Part shown: piece after piece, positions 1 to 9,260 of the stretch
Position numbering within the stretch: position 1 is the first letter of the stretch
Layout: the number at the start of each line of letters is the position of its first letter
Assembly (NCBI GenBank): GCA_012522045.1
Contig: JAAYLC010000207.1
Span: forward strand, 1 to 36,149
Reading direction: 5' to 3'
Source: Bacteroidota bacterium
GTDB taxonomy: Bacteria; Bacteroidota; Bacteroidia; Flavobacteriales; Flavobacteriaceae
DNA length: 36,149 bases
Position numbers and translations under genes: made by a program
The notes under the pieces: generated by a model
Seen by the model: the letters and a program-made list of their open reading frames with translations, nothing else
The model's database searches: none
Told to the model about the DNA's origin: nothing

Positions 1-1
1 A

Positions 2-118
2 AGAACTTTTGCTTGGATAGACAGTTTTAGGACGTTATTAGTCAGATTTGACACTTTGGACAATTCCTGGTTGAATTGGCATTATTTGGCTTTTGCTCTT
101 ATCTTGCTAAAAGTTTAA
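2..118 (+). mobile_element. 3' end of an IS5-like transposase gene (partial)
   Basis: The frame starting at base 2 is open to a TAA at 116-118 and encodes 38 residues with the pattern RTFAWIDSFRTLL, then VRFDTLDNSW, then HYLAFALILLKV. This resembles the extreme C-terminus of IS5-group transposases, which end with an R-x-FAW-x-D-x-FR-x-LL-x-R-[FY]-[DE] segment followed by a hydrophobic stretch. The rest of the element lies left of the window. No terminal inverted repeat could be fixed between 119 and 139. The family call rests on a short stretch and is tentative. Confidence 0.5.
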
Positions 119-139
119 ATGAGTTCACCATCATAAAAA

Positions 140-568
140 TCAAACGCGATGAATTTTATCATCTATTACGATAGTTGGATTCATCGATAATAAATGCTCT
201 ATAAAAGTATTTTCACTTTTTGGAGAAATTAATATCGAATCGGAATCTGAATAAATAATATTCATTCGATTTAGCGATGCTGCAGGTGCCGCTAAAATTG
301 AATTTGATTTTCTGATTTCTTTAATTTGCTTGACAGGAATTTTTTCATGAATTAAAAAACCTGCAGAAACTGTAAGAATCTCATCTTGAATTGTATATTT
401 AATAGATTGAATAATAAATATCACAAACAACAACGGAATCAATAAAAACAACAATGCTATAAAAGAAAATCCTTCAACAAACAATTCATAGCCGATAAAG
501 CCAAAAATTAAAAGAAATACGATGCGAATAAACCAATCGACTCGAGAATAATAAACTGTTTTTTTCAT
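140..568 (-). CDS. Small membrane protein with PH-like domain, hypothetical
   Basis: The product has 142 residues. It starts with a short basic N-terminus (MKKTVYYSR), followed by two adjacent hydrophobic segments forming a membrane hairpin at about residues 13-55. A soluble, beta-rich C-terminal half follows (YTIQDEILTVSAGF, IPVKQIKEIRKS), in the style of bacterial PH-like domains, where a two-helix anchor precedes a domain starting 'Y.i.de.L.i..G'. The reading frame is open back to an ATG at 625. I chose the ATG at 568 because a terminator-like hairpin for rpoD (591-617) would otherwise lie inside the gene. Function is unknown. The IS remnant lies just downstream. Confidence 0.6.
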   Translation of the reverse strand: MKKTVYYSRVDWFIRIVFLLIFGFIGYELFVEGFSFIALLFLLIPLLFVIFIIQSIKYTIQDEILTVSAGFLIHEKIPVKQIKEIRKSNSILAAPAASLNRMNIIYSDSDSILISPKSENTFIEHLLSMNPTIVIDDKIHRV

Positions 569-590
569 GCTTCCACACGTTATAAAATCA

Positions 591-617
591 AAAACCTCTA
601 ATTTTTCAGAGGTTTTT
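591..617 (-). terminator. Intrinsic terminator of rpoD
   Basis: On the minus strand, AAAACCTCT and AGAGGTTTT form a 9-bp stem around a short A/T loop, followed by a T-rich stretch. It lies about 10 bases after the rpoD stop codon, so it most likely ends the rpoD transcript. This argues that the next minus-strand gene starts downstream of it, at 568. Confidence 0.75.
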
Positions 618-626
618 GGTTGCATT

Positions 627-1490
627 CTATCCCAAATAGGTCATCAAAATTTTACTTCTTGAAGTGTGTTTTAATCTTCGGATTGCTTTTTCTTTAATTT
701 GTCTGACGCGTTCGCGGGTCAAATCAAACGTAGCTCCGATTTCTTCTAAGGTCATCGGATGTTGGCCACCAAGTCCGAAATACAATCTGATGACATCCCC
801 TTCTCTCGGCGTAAGTGTATCCAAAGCGCGTTCTATTTCAGTTCGCAATGAATCATGAATTAGAGATTTGTCGGGATTCGGACTTTCACCGCTTCTCAAC
901 ACATCGTAAAGGTTGCTGTCTTCTCCTTCAACCAGAGGTGCATCCATCGAAACGTGACGCCCGGAGTTTTTGAGCGATTCTTTAACATCGCTGATGGTCA
1001 TATCCAATTCTTTGGCGATTTCTTCGGGTGAAGGCGGACGCTCATTGGCTTGTTCTAAATAAGCGTACATTTTATTGATTTTGTTAATGCTGCCAATTTT
1101 GTTTAAAGGCAATCTCACAATACGAGATTGTTCTGCCAAGGCTTGCAAAATCGATTGTCTGATCCACCAAACGGCGTAAGAAATAAATTTAAATCCGCGG
1201 GTCTCGTCAAAACGTTGGGCAGCTTTGATCAATCCCAAATTTCCTTCATTAATCAAATCCGGCAATGTAAGCCCTTGATTTTGATATTGTTTTGCTACAG
1301 AAACCACAAAACGCAAATTGGCTTTTGTAAGTTTTTCCAAAGCGCGTTTGTCTCCTGCTTTAATGCGTTGCGCCAATTCGACTTCTTCATCTGCAGTGAT
1401 TAAATCAACTTTCCCGATTTCCTGAAGGTATTTGTCTAAAGATGCAGTTTCTCGGTTGGTAACCTGTTTTGTAATTTTAAGTTGTCTCAT
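627..1490 (-). CDS. rpoD: Primary sigma factor RpoD/SigA (sigma-70)
   Basis: This is the housekeeping sigma subunit of RNA polymerase, 287 residues, the usual short Bacteroidetes form without a long region 1.1. Region 1.2 begins near residue 16 ([16 protein letters not shown]). Region 2 carries [33 protein letters not shown] and the melting motif [13 protein letters not shown]. Region 3 follows ([14 protein letters not shown]). Region 4.2 has the -35 recognition helix-turn-helix ([19 protein letters not shown]). The ATG at 1490 is preceded by AGAGGA about 10 bases upstream, a clearer Shine-Dalgarno sequence than most genes here. It is monocistronic, with a terminator right after the stop. Bacteroidetes RpoD recognises the TAnnTTTG box seen before several genes in this window. 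Confidence 0.98.
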   Translation of the reverse strand: MRQLKITKQVTNRETASLDKYLQEIGKVDLITADEEVELAQRIKAGDKRALEKLTKANLRFVVSVAKQYQNQGLTLPDLINEGNLGLIKAAQRFDETRGFKFISYAVWWIRQSILQALAEQSRIVRLPLNKIGSINKINKMYAYLEQANERPPSPEEIAKELDMTISDVKESLKNSGRHVSMDAPLVEGEDSNLYDVLRSGESPNPDKSLIHDSLRTEIERALDTLTPREGDVIRLYFGLGGQHPMTLEEIGATFDLTRERVRQIKEKAIRRLKHTSRSKILMTYLG

Positions 1491-1685
1491 GAATAAAATT
1501 CCTCTCGTTTATGTGTTTTTGGATTCTCCCAGTGTACTAGGTTATACGTAAAAAAGTGAAAAAGGTTACAAACGAACTGAAAAAATTTATTTATAGCCCA
1601 CACGCTATTTTCTGCAGGTGCAACTCATTAAAAAACAGGAAGTTGAATTAAAAATCAGTTCTAAGAGATTTAGATTTTTATAATC

Positions 1686-1720
1686 GAAATAAAAAACCTT
1701 CGTGAAAACGAAGGCTTTTA
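1686..1720 (-). terminator. Intrinsic terminator of pnp
   Basis: On the minus strand a CCTTCG/CGAAGG stem with a 6-base loop is followed by a run of six T and then ATTT. It begins about 30 bases after the pnp stop. The rest of the 1491-1747 gap holds the rpoD leader; no other feature is evident in it. Confidence 0.8.
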
Positions 1721-1747
1721 TCAAATTTTAAAGAAGTGTTTAAAATA

Positions 1748-3979
1748 TTATTTTCGTCCGCGGTGGCGGTTATCTCTTCCCCCACTTCTATTATCATTTC
1801 GATCGTTGCGATCGTTTCTGTCGTTTCTAGGCGGACGCGGCTGATATCCTTCCGGTTTTGGCAAAAGTACTTTGCGCGAAATACGCTCTTTTTTGGTTCG
1901 AGGATCGATGCCCATATATTTGATGTCAAAAACATCGCCTAATTTCACTACATCTTCAACACTTTCTGTACGTTCCCACGCCAATTCACTTATATGTAGT
2001 AAATTTTCATTTCCGGGAGCTTCTAAATATTCGACAACAACTCCAAAATCAAGCATCTTCACTACTCTTACTTCATAGACACTGCCTACTTCGGGTTTGA
2101 ACACCAAAGATTCTACAGCTCGCAACACCTCATCGATTCCCGCTTGATCGGTTCCCAGAATTTCAATAATTCCTTTGCCTTCTTCCTCATTTACTACAAT
2201 GGTGGTTTTGGTTCTTTTTTGAAGCTCTTGAATAATTTTTCCGCCGGGTCCAATAAAAGCACCAATCAAATCTTCAGGAATGCTGGTGTAAACAATCTTA
2301 GGAGCATGCGGTTTTACATTTTCACGTGGTTGTGAAATTGTTTCTTCTATTTTATCTAAAATATGAAATCTTCCGTCTCTGGCTTGTTTTAATGCCTGCA
2401 CAAGAATGTCGTAGGACAAACCTTTCACCTTAATATCCATTTGGCAAGCTGTAATTCCATCACGAGTTCCCGTAACTTTAAAATCCATATCTCCGAGATG
2501 ATCTTCATCGCCCAAAATGTCAGAAAGCACGGCATGTCTACCTGTTTTAGCATCCGATATGAGGCCCATTGCAATTCCTGAAACCGGTTTAATTAGTTGA
2601 ATCCCGGCGTCCATAAGCGCCATAGTTCCGCTGCAAACGGTTGCCATTGATGAAGAACCATTTGATTCTAAAATTTCTGTAACAATACGAACCGTGTAAG
2701 GACAATCCTCAGGAATCATGCGTTTTAATGCACGTTGCGCTAAGTTTCCGTGTCCTATTTCACGTCGTGAAGTTCCGCGAATGGGTCTTGCTTCTCCGGT
2801 AGAAAAAGGCGGAAAATTATAGTGCAGATAAAATGTTTCTTCACCTTCATAAGAAGGCATATCGATTACGTTTGCTTCGCGTGAAGTTCCCAAAGTTACT
2901 GTTGCCAAAGCTTGCGTTTCTCCACGCGTAAAAATTGCAGAACCGTGGGTTGAAGGCAAGTAATCGATTTCACACCAAATCGGACGAATTTCGGAAGTTT
3001 TACGACCATCCAGACGCAAACCTTCATTTAAGGTTAAATCGCGAATGGCTTCTTTTTCTGAACTGTTGAAATACTTCTTTATCATTCCGTTGTATTCCTC
3101 CAACTCTTCTTCAGAAAATGTACCCAGCAATTCTTCTTGTATCGCAGAAAATGCTTCTCTTCTATCGTGTTTGGTGCTTGCTGATTTTGCAATATCATAG
3201 ACTCTGTTATATACAAAATCGTGAATTCTTTTCTCTAATTCTTCATTTTTTGGTTCTGCATCATATTCTCTGGTCGGTTTTCTTCCCACCGCATCAACCA
3301 GGCGAAGTTGCGCTTGAATTTGAAGTTTAATATGTTCATGAGCAAATTTGATGGCTTCGACCATTTCTTCTTCAGAGATTTCATCCATTTCTCCTTCAAC
3401 CATCATCACAGAATCTTCAGAAGCACCGATTACCATATCAAGGTCGCTTTCTTTGAGTTGTGAATGTGAAGGATTTACAACAAACTCGCCATTAATTCTG
3501 CCGACTCGCACCTCTGAAGTTGGACATTCAATCGGAATATCAGAAAGTTGGATTGCTGTGGATGCAGCAAGACCGGCCAATGAATCCGGCATGACTTCTT
3601 CGTCATGACTCATCAATTGAATCATAATTTGAGTTTCTGCATGATAGTCTGAAGGGAATAAAGGGCGAAGCACTCTATCCACAATTCTCATGGTCAGGAC
3701 TTCTCCGTCACTGGGTCTTGCTTCTCTTTTAAAGAAACCTCCGGGATAACGTCCGGCAGCGGCAAATTTTTCTCTGTAATCAACGGTTAGAGGTAGGAAA
3801 TCCACATCACTTTGTTCGTAATTGGATACGACTGTACAAAGCAACATGGCTTTTCCGCAACGTACAACTACGGATCCGTGTGCTTGTTTTGCAAGCTTTC
3901 CTGTTTCAATGGTAATTTTTCTTCCATCACCGTGGTCTATGACCTCACTGTAAACTTTTGGTATCATTGTGTTTTTCAT
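1748..3979 (-). CDS. pnp: Polynucleotide phosphorylase
   Basis: This 3'-to-5' phosphorolytic exoribonuclease degrades mRNA and releases nucleoside diphosphates. The 743 residues match the family length. Two RNase PH-like domains are present: the first begins [18 protein letters not shown], the second begins [16 protein letters not shown]. The second core carries the catalytic-type signatures [30 protein letters not shown] and [19 protein letters not shown] domain ([15 protein letters not shown]) and an S1 domain ([19 protein letters not shown]) follow. The tail is a low-complexity RNA-binding-like stretch of repeated R-N-D ending RGRK. rpsO lies immediately upstream on the same strand, the classic rpsO-pnp pairing, but a terminator separates them. 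A hairpin sits in the leader just before the ATG. Confidence 0.98.
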   Translation of the reverse strand: MKNTMIPKVYSEVIDHGDGRKITIETGKLAKQAHGSVVVRCGKAMLLCTVVSNYEQSDVDFLPLTVDYREKFAAAGRYPGGFFKREARPSDGEVLTMRIVDRVLRPLFPSDYHAETQIMIQLMSHDEEVMPDSLAGLAASTAIQLSDIPIECPTSEVRVGRINGEFVVNPSHSQLKESDLDMVIGASEDSVMMVEGEMDEISEEEMVEAIKFAHEHIKLQIQAQLRLVDAVGRKPTREYDAEPKNEELEKRIHDFVYNRVYDIAKSASTKHDRREAFSAIQEELLGTFSEEELEEYNGMIKKYFNSSEKEAIRDLTLNEGLRLDGRKTSEIRPIWCEIDYLPSTHGSAIFTRGETQALATVTLGTSREANVIDMPSYEGEETFYLHYNFPPFSTGEARPIRGTSRREIGHGNLAQRALKRMIPEDCPYTVRIVTEILESNGSSSMATVCSGTMALMDAGIQLIKPVSGIAMGLISDAKTGRHAVLSDILGDEDHLGDMDFKVTGTRDGITACQMDIKVKGLSYDILVQALKQARDGRFHILDKIEETISQPRENVKPHAPKIVYTSIPEDLIGAFIGPGGKIIQELQKRTKTTIVVNEEEGKGIIEILGTDQAGIDEVLRAVESLVFKPEVGSVYEVRVVKMLDFGVVVEYLEAPGNENLLHISELAWERTESVEDVVKLGDVFDIKYMGIDPRTKKERISRKVLLPKPEGYQPRPPRNDRNDRNDRNDNRSGGRDNRHRGRK

Positions 3980-3990
3980 TGTTCCTTTAT

Positions 3991-4018
3991 AAAAAAAGGA
4001 GGTTAATAAATTGACCTC
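3991..4018 (-). promoter_or_regulatory. Terminator-like hairpin in the pnp leader
   Basis: On the minus strand GAGGT...ACCTC pair, with inner AAT/ATT pairing, and a C plus a run of seven T follow directly. This looks like an intrinsic terminator, yet it ends about 12 bases before the pnp start codon. It could be an attenuator or a processing hairpin for autoregulation, as leader hairpins are in enterobacterial pnp. It could also be a second terminator for rpsO. Confidence 0.5.
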
Positions 4019-4107
4019 AATCGGTCTTAATTAGTCGTGGTGTTGTGTGTATGTGTGGATGACCAATGAAAAACTTATGGAAGAACGTGCTTTCTTATAA
4101 AAAAATC

Positions 4108-4145
4108 TTTTAAAAAAAGCGAAGACTTCTAAAAATCTCCGCTTT
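4108..4145 (-). terminator. Intrinsic terminator of rpsO
   Basis: On the minus strand AAAGCG pairs with CGCTTT, with AGA/TCT pairing inside, and a run of T follows. It starts 7 bases after the rpsO stop, so much of the rpsO message should end here before pnp. Confidence 0.75.
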
Positions 4146-4152
4146 GTAAATT

Positions 4153-4422
4153 TTATTTTCTCAATCCTAATTCTTTGACGATTGCACGATATCTCATAAT
4201 ATCTTTTTTCATCAAGTAATCTAATAGAGATCGTCTTTTACCTACTAAACGAACAAGCGAACGTTCTGTGTTAAAATCTTTTTGATTTCTCTTAAGGTGT
4301 TCTGTCAAATGTTGGATTCGATAGGTAAACAATGCTATCTGACCTTCTGCGGAACCTGTGTTTTTTTTGGATTTTCCGTGTTTTTCAAAAATCCCTTCTT
4401 TTACTTCTTTTGATAAATACAT
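4153..4422 (-). CDS. rpsO: 30S ribosomal protein S15
   Basis: S15 binds 16S rRNA early in 30S assembly and contributes to an intersubunit bridge. The 89 residues equal the family length. Hallmark segments are GSAEGQIALFTYRIQHLTEHL (given in part), the Asp/Ser-containing loop around KDFNTERSLVRLVGKRR, and the C-terminal LLDYLMKKDIMRYRAIVKEL. The start is the ATG at 4422. The gene has its own candidate promoter upstream and a terminator after the stop, with pnp next on the same strand. Confidence 0.98.
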   Translation of the reverse strand: MYLSKEVKEGIFEKHGKSKKNTGSAEGQIALFTYRIQHLTEHLKRNQKDFNTERSLVRLVGKRRSLLDYLMKKDIMRYRAIVKELGLRK

Positions 4423-4479
4423 GCCAATATTATTAAAATGATTTTTATGTATTGATTACCGCTTTGATAATCAAGTCGG

Positions 4480-4487
4480 CAAAATTA
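4480..4487 (-). promoter_or_regulatory. Candidate promoter box of rpsO
   Basis: The minus strand reads TAATTTTG here, a full match to the Bacteroidetes TAnnTTTG element, about 60 bases before the rpsO ATG. No good TTG was found at the usual upstream spacing, so this is a partial match. Confidence 0.4.
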
Positions 4488-4529
4488 CTAAAACTTATTT
4501 GTTATTCGCTATTTTAATTAAAAATATTT

Positions 4530-5411
4530 TTAAGCTTCCAGTATTTTCTTTCGCATCGGACGATTTAAAACCAAATCCAGATATTGATTGATTTTCTTTT
4601 TTAAATCTTTACGATGGGTAATAAAATCCAGAAATCCTTTTTCCAGCAAAAACTCGGAAGTTTGGAATCCTTCGGGCAATTCTTTTCCGGTTGTATCTCG
4701 TACTACACGCGGTCCTGCAAATCCAATCAGCGCACCCGGTTCGGCTATGTTGATATCACCAACCATTGCAAAAGAAGCGGTCGTACCTCCGGTAGTCGGA
4801 TCGGTACAAAGTGAAATATAAGGAATTCCCGCATCACTCAATTGTGCTAATTTTACACTGGTTTTTGCCAACTGCATCAGGGAAAGTGCGGCTTCCATCA
4901 TTCGGGCGCCTCCACTTTTAGAAATTATCAATAAAGGTATTTTTTTCTTTAATGCATAGTCTGCAGCTCTGGCAATTTTTTCACCAACCACACCACCCAT
5001 AGATCCCCCGATGAAAGCAAAATCCATACAGGCAATAACGATGTCCTCTCCCATCGATTTGCCTACGCCAACTCGAATCGCATCTTTCAGTCCCGTTTTT
5101 TCGGTGGCTTCTTTTAATCGATCGGTGTATTTCTTTTTATCTACGAACTCTAAGGTATCTTTGGAAGTTAAGTTTTTATCTAATTCTTTAAAATTATTAT
5201 CATCAAAAAGAATTTCAAAATACTCTTTACTCCCAATGCGCACGTGGTAATCATCTTCCGGGCTGACGTAAAAATTTTCTGCCAATTCTTCACTGTCGAC
5301 AATTTTTCCCGTCGGAGATTTGTACCACAATCCTTTTGGCACATCTTTTTTCTGTTCTGTTGGAGTTTGTATTCCTTTTTTTGTTCTTTTAAACCAAGGG
5401 ATCATAGGCAT
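4530..5411 (-). CDS. accD: Acetyl-CoA carboxylase carboxyltransferase subunit beta
   Basis: AccD with AccA transfers the carboxyl group from carboxybiotin to acetyl-CoA, giving malonyl-CoA for fatty acid synthesis. The carboxyltransferase core is well conserved: [52 protein letters not shown] and [14 protein letters not shown], with the end [15 protein letters not shown]. The N-terminus (WFKRTKKG, then [16 protein letters not shown]) aligns with the zinc-ribbon region of other AccD proteins, but the expected Cys pairs are replaced (KSPT and VSPED), so no zinc finger can form. To my knowledge this is common in flavobacterial AccD. Two ATGs, at 5411 and 5405, are both possible starts. fbaA lies 31 bases upstream on the same strand, so co-transcription is likely. 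Confidence 0.96.
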   Translation of the reverse strand: MPMIPWFKRTKKGIQTPTEQKKDVPKGLWYKSPTGKIVDSEELAENFYVSPEDDYHVRIGSKEYFEILFDDNNFKELDKNLTSKDTLEFVDKKKYTDRLKEATEKTGLKDAIRVGVGKSMGEDIVIACMDFAFIGGSMGGVVGEKIARAADYALKKKIPLLIISKSGGARMMEAALSLMQLAKTSVKLAQLSDAGIPYISLCTDPTTGGTTASFAMVGDINIAEPGALIGFAGPRVVRDTTGKELPEGFQTSEFLLEKGFLDFITHRKDLKKKINQYLDLVLNRPMRKKILEA

Positions 5412-5442
5412 AGGGGATTGATTTATGATGTTAATGATTTAA

Positions 5443-6513
5443 TTAACCCAGTGTATTGACGTTGTTCAAATCTCTGAATGCTTCTTCAAGTCGCGCTCTG
5501 AATGTTCGCTCTCCTTCCCGGAGCCATACACGAGGATCGTAATATTTTTTATTTGGTAAATCTGCTCCTTCCGGATTTCCTATTTGCGTTTTTATATATG
5601 CTTCGTTTTTAAGAATATAGTCGCGGATTCCTTCGGTAAAAGCAAATTGCAAATCGGTGTCAATATTCATTTTTACAACACCGTAACTGATGGCTTCCCG
5701 GATTTCTTCAACCGAAGAACCACTTCCTCCGTGAAAGACAAAATCAATAGGATTATGTGCTGTGTTAAACTTTTTTTGTACATATTCCTGCGAATTTTTT
5801 AAAATAATCGGGGTAAGCTTTACATTTCCGGGCTTATAAACACCGTGAACATTTCCAAAGGCAGCAGCAATGGTAAATTGATCGCTTACCTTCATCAATT
5901 CTTCATACGCATAAGCTACTTCTTCGGGTTGCGTATAAAGTCTGGACGAATCGACGTCAGTATTGTCTACACCGTCTTCTTCACCCCCGGTGATTCCCAA
6001 TTCAATTTCCAAAGTCATTCCCATTTTGGACATGCGCTCCAGGTATTTTTTAGAAATCTCTATATTATGTTCTACTGTTTCTTCTGAAAGATCAAGCATG
6101 TGTGAACTGTACAAGGGTTTTCCGGTTTCTTTGTAAAATTTTTCTCCAGCATCTAACAAACCATCAATCCACGGCAGAAGTTTCTTTGCACAGTGGTCGG
6201 TATGTAAAATAACAGTAGCGCCATAAGCCTCTGCCAATTCATGAATGTGCTTTGCTCCTGCAATTCCGCCGGCAATGGCCGCTTTTTGGTCTTGGTTGGA
6301 CAAGCCTTTTCCGGCGTTAAATTGTGCACCTCCATTCGAAAACTGAATAATAACAGGCGAGTTTAAAGCCGCAGCCGTTTCCATTACAGTATTGATAGAA
6401 CTTGAACCTACAACATTGACCGCAGGCATAGCAAATCCTTTTTCTTTGGCCAACTGATGAATTTTTTGTACTTCTCTTCCTGTTGCTACACCAGGTTTAA
6501 TTCCGTGACTCAT
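5443..6513 (-). CDS. fbaA: Class II fructose-bisphosphate aldolase
   Basis: This zinc-dependent aldolase interconverts fructose 1,6-bisphosphate with DHAP and glyceraldehyde 3-phosphate in glycolysis and gluconeogenesis. The 356 residues match the long, E. coli FbaA-like subgroup. Metal and substrate motifs are visible: VILHTDHCAKK with catalytic Asp and zinc His, LEIELGITGGEEDG, AAFGNVHGVY and VFHGGSGSS with further zinc His, and VVKMNIDTDLQ for phosphate binding. The start is the ATG at 6513. The stop is 31 bases before accD, suggesting one transcript. The 110-base gap upstream is AT-rich; the minus strand at 6599-6606 reads TAATTTTG, a possible promoter box. Confidence 0.97.
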   Translation of the reverse strand: MSHGIKPGVATGREVQKIHQLAKEKGFAMPAVNVVGSSSINTVMETAAALNSPVIIQFSNGGAQFNAGKGLSNQDQKAAIAGGIAGAKHIHELAEAYGATVILHTDHCAKKLLPWIDGLLDAGEKFYKETGKPLYSSHMLDLSEETVEHNIEISKKYLERMSKMGMTLEIELGITGGEEDGVDNTDVDSSRLYTQPEEVAYAYEELMKVSDQFTIAAAFGNVHGVYKPGNVKLTPIILKNSQEYVQKKFNTAHNPIDFVFHGGSGSSVEEIREAISYGVVKMNIDTDLQFAFTEGIRDYILKNEAYIKTQIGNPEGADLPNKKYYDPRVWLREGERTFRARLEEAFRDLNNVNTLG

Positions 6514-6623
6514 AAATAATGATATAAATTATTGATTTAAATTTAAAAAATTTATGTTATAACCGTAACGGCTTCTTCAAAACAACTTTTAAAGTTAGCA
6601 AAATTACGAAAATTTAATTGGTT

Positions 6624-9221
6624 TTAGAAAGGATAGTTTATTCCGATGTTGTACACGGCATGTTTAAAATTATATTCTTTAAACCATCGCTCTCCTTCGG
6701 GTCTTGCAGGATTGTGTGTTTTAAATCCGATATCAAACCGCAAAACAAAAAATCCCCAATCATATCTGAGTCCAAAGCCGGTTGCCACAGCCATTTCTTT
6801 AAAATCTTCTAATGTATTAAAAATGGCAGCTTCTTCGGTAATGTTGTTTTCCACATCCCAGATATTTCCGCTGTCAATAAATAGCGCTCCTTTAAAGGAA
6901 CCCAAAACGGTAAACCTGTATTCTAAATTTAAAGCAACTTTGAAGTTTGCTTCATTAAATTCATCTTTGTCCGCACTGCTTCCCGGTCCTAAATCAAAAG
7001 CGCGCCAGCCTCTGTTGTCATTTACGCCTCCGCCGAAATAACTGCGTGTAAACGGAATGCTGTTACTGTTGCCATAAGGAATTGCCAAACCTGTAAATCC
7101 GCGAAATGCAAGAATATTGTTTTCATCAATTTCCCAATGTTTGATCAACTCGACTTCTCCTTTAATATATTGAGAATACGCAACATTGAATATTTCATAA
7201 TTCCCATTGGAAGACCTTGAAGTTCCTGTCAGACTTGCCAGTCCTGTCAGTGCGTTTCCGGCAGTTTCCAGCTTTACACGCGTTTGCGTAAAACTTTTGT
7301 ATTTAATATTTCTTCGTGTGTCCTTGACAAAGGTGATATTCGAAGCGAAAATCAGGTTGTTTTCTGTCAGTCTCTTTTTTCGTTCATATATATTGTCTAT
7401 TGCCTGCACCGGATTGCCGCCGTCCCAATACGGATTGATTGTTCCGTCGCGTACATCGTCCATAAAACCTTCTGCTCCTTCGGGAATTGTTAAATGAAGA
7501 AACCGATTGTCGTCAATCGTATAATAATCCGGATTTACAGAACCTTGATTGGTGAGCTCCGTTTGTCTTGCGATAATATTTAGCTGATTGTAGCTGTTTC
7601 GATAAACATTAAAATAGTTTTCTCGATTCAAATTACGCACGTACTGAAGATTGAGCAAATCGACATAATAATTTACCGTTCGCGAAGGTTTCCAACTGTA
7701 TGTCAAAATTCCATTCAATGTTCTCCGGTCCAGTCCAATATTGTTTTGTGCACTCATTCCTATTGAAAAGGAAGTATTGGGAGACATGTATTTCGGAATC
7801 CAACGTTGGGTGTTAAAAGGCAACAAAATTCGTGGAAAAGTCAACTTTGCATCGGCTCCCAGTTCAGAAATATTGAAAAAATTATCACTGCGATGGGCAG
7901 CATCTTTAGAAGAACCAAAACTTCCTCTTCCGGTTAACTGCAAAATTTCAGCTCCTCTAAAAACATTTTTAAACATCATATTCCCACTAAAACTAATCCC
8001 GAAATCCTGAATGGTAGATGTAAACGAGTCGAAATCGGCTCCGAGGGTAAACAAATCTTGAGGGGTTAAAAGAATTGTGGCATCCAACAAATGACCGATA
8101 GTATCGCCTTCTTTTTCCGTATAAACAATATTGGGATATTTAAAAATTCGCAAATCGTTAATTTGTCTGTAAGTCAACGAAAGATCGATGTCTTTGTACA
8201 AATCTCCGGGCGCTATGGAAATTGCATCTATTAATGCTTTGGGGCGATAGCGCATTTTTTTATAGCTAAAAATATCATATCCTTGATACCTGACAGAATC
8301 TTGAAATTGCATGTTTTGAGTACTTGCCGTATAATCGGTTACAATTCTTACTTTGTCAATTTTATAGGCTTGAAAAGGTACTGTATATGTTGAATCTGAA
8401 GTAGTAATTTTTCGATTTGGAATGATAAGGCTAATGTTGGCTTTGTGATTGGTGTTAACCGTATCTGCTTCAAAAAGTACATAATCCTCATCAAAATGAT
8501 ACAACCCTGAATTTCGCAATAAAATCGTCAATCGGTCACGTTCATTTACAAAATCGGCAGCATTGTATTGTTTTTTTGGTTTAATAAAACTGCGATGCAA
8601 GTTTTCTTGAAAAATGGAATCAACTACCGGAGATTCAATGTTATGATGAATGGTATCACCAATTATATAGGGCTTGTTGGTAATGACGTTAAAAGCAAGT
8701 TTGGCTCTTTTTTCTTTATTTTTATGCGGAATAACTTTGTGTGAAACTTCGTTGTTAAAATAGCCGTAACTTGCATACCAACGCTGCAATCTCTCTTTGG
8801 AACGCATTGTTTTAAGATCAGAAATAATCACCGGCTCATCTCCGGATTTCATCAACCACCTGTTAAATCCGGAATAAATGCTGTCCATTCCGTCCACTTG
8901 CTTTTTTGATAAAAATCGCACCAAGCGTTCTTCTCTATTCGGTTTTTTATGCAACCAGTTTTCAAAAGTTTGTTCCGGATTTAAATCGGCCATATTATAT
9001 ACATGAAGGCCGAAGGGAATTCCGACAAAAGGAATGGAAGGATTTGGTTTTTGTGAAAGTTGACTGTACACACCGGCGTCGGTAATTTTCACACTGTCGA
9101 CATAGATAATATTTTCGGTAAGGAGGTATTGCTCCTCGGGAACATGTTTCACTGCATTACAAGATAAAAACAAGCTTATAAATGCAGAAATAAATGATAT
9201 TTTTGTGAAGGTGTACTTCAA
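6624..9221 (-). CDS. BamA/TamA-family outer membrane lipoprotein (TamL-like)
   Basis: The product has 865 residues. It opens with a lipoprotein signal ending SLFLSC (Cys21), then POTRA-like alpha/beta units (for example LRNSGLYHFDEDYVLFEAD) and a C-terminal 16-stranded barrel in the Omp85 style. The barrel carries the lid-loop signature as FGGGVNDNRGWRAFDLGPGS and ends in an aromatic, YNIGINYPF. Lipidated TamA-like proteins are known in Bacteroidetes as TamL, working with TamB in moving lipids or proteins across the envelope. The start is a TTG: an in-frame stop lies five codons upstream and no ATG occurs before the signal peptide. It diverges from the RNA methyltransferase gene with only 39 bases between, and a TATTTTTG box sits in that gap. 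Confidence 0.88.
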   Translation of the reverse strand: MKYTFTKISFISAFISLFLSCNAVKHVPEEQYLLTENIIYVDSVKITDAGVYSQLSQKPNPSIPFVGIPFGLHVYNMADLNPEQTFENWLHKKPNREERLVRFLSKKQVDGMDSIYSGFNRWLMKSGDEPVIISDLKTMRSKERLQRWYASYGYFNNEVSHKVIPHKNKEKRAKLAFNVITNKPYIIGDTIHHNIESPVVDSIFQENLHRSFIKPKKQYNAADFVNERDRLTILLRNSGLYHFDEDYVLFEADTVNTNHKANISLIIPNRKITTSDSTYTVPFQAYKIDKVRIVTDYTASTQNMQFQDSVRYQGYDIFSYKKMRYRPKALIDAISIAPGDLYKDIDLSLTYRQINDLRIFKYPNIVYTEKEGDTIGHLLDATILLTPQDLFTLGADFDSFTSTIQDFGISFSGNMMFKNVFRGAEILQLTGRGSFGSSKDAAHRSDNFFNISELGADAKLTFPRILLPFNTQRWIPKYMSPNTSFSIGMSAQNNIGLDRRTLNGILTYSWKPSRTVNYYVDLLNLQYVRNLNRENYFNVYRNSYNQLNIIARQTELTNQGSVNPDYYTIDDNRFLHLTIPEGAEGFMDDVRDGTINPYWDGGNPVQAIDNIYERKKRLTENNLIFASNITFVKDTRRNIKYKSFTQTRVKLETAGNALTGLASLTGTSRSSNGNYEIFNVAYSQYIKGEVELIKHWEIDENNILAFRGFTGLAIPYGNSNSIPFTRSYFGGGVNDNRGWRAFDLGPGSSADKDEFNEANFKVALNLEYRFTVLGSFKGALFIDSGNIWDVENNITEEAAIFNTLEDFKEMAVATGFGLRYDWGFFVLRFDIGFKTHNPARPEGERWFKEYNFKHAVYNIGINYPF

Positions 9222-9245
9222 GTGCGCCTTAGTTTATTTAGCCTT

Positions 9246-9253
9246 CAAAAATA
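9246..9253 (-). promoter_or_regulatory. Promoter box for tamL-like gene
   Basis: The minus strand reads TATTTTTG, a perfect TAnnTTTG, about 25 bases before the TTG start. TTTG lies 22 bases further upstream (9276-9279 on the minus strand), inside the divergent methyltransferase gene. Confidence 0.55.
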
Positions 9254-9260
9254 AGACATT

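Noticed and set aside
149-162. ATGAA-TTTT-ATCAT, similar to the CRP/FNR-like boxes
   Set aside because: It lies inside the 3' end of the small membrane protein gene with no promoter box or downstream gene at the right distance, so chance is more likely.
1771-1830. Short repeats at the 3' end of pnp
   Set aside because: They encode the R-N-D repeat tail of the enzyme and are not a separate repeat element.
4464-4474. TTGAT-A-ATCAA palindrome upstream of rpsO
   Set aside because: The half-sites look like FNR but the spacer is one base, not four, and it falls after the candidate promoter box.
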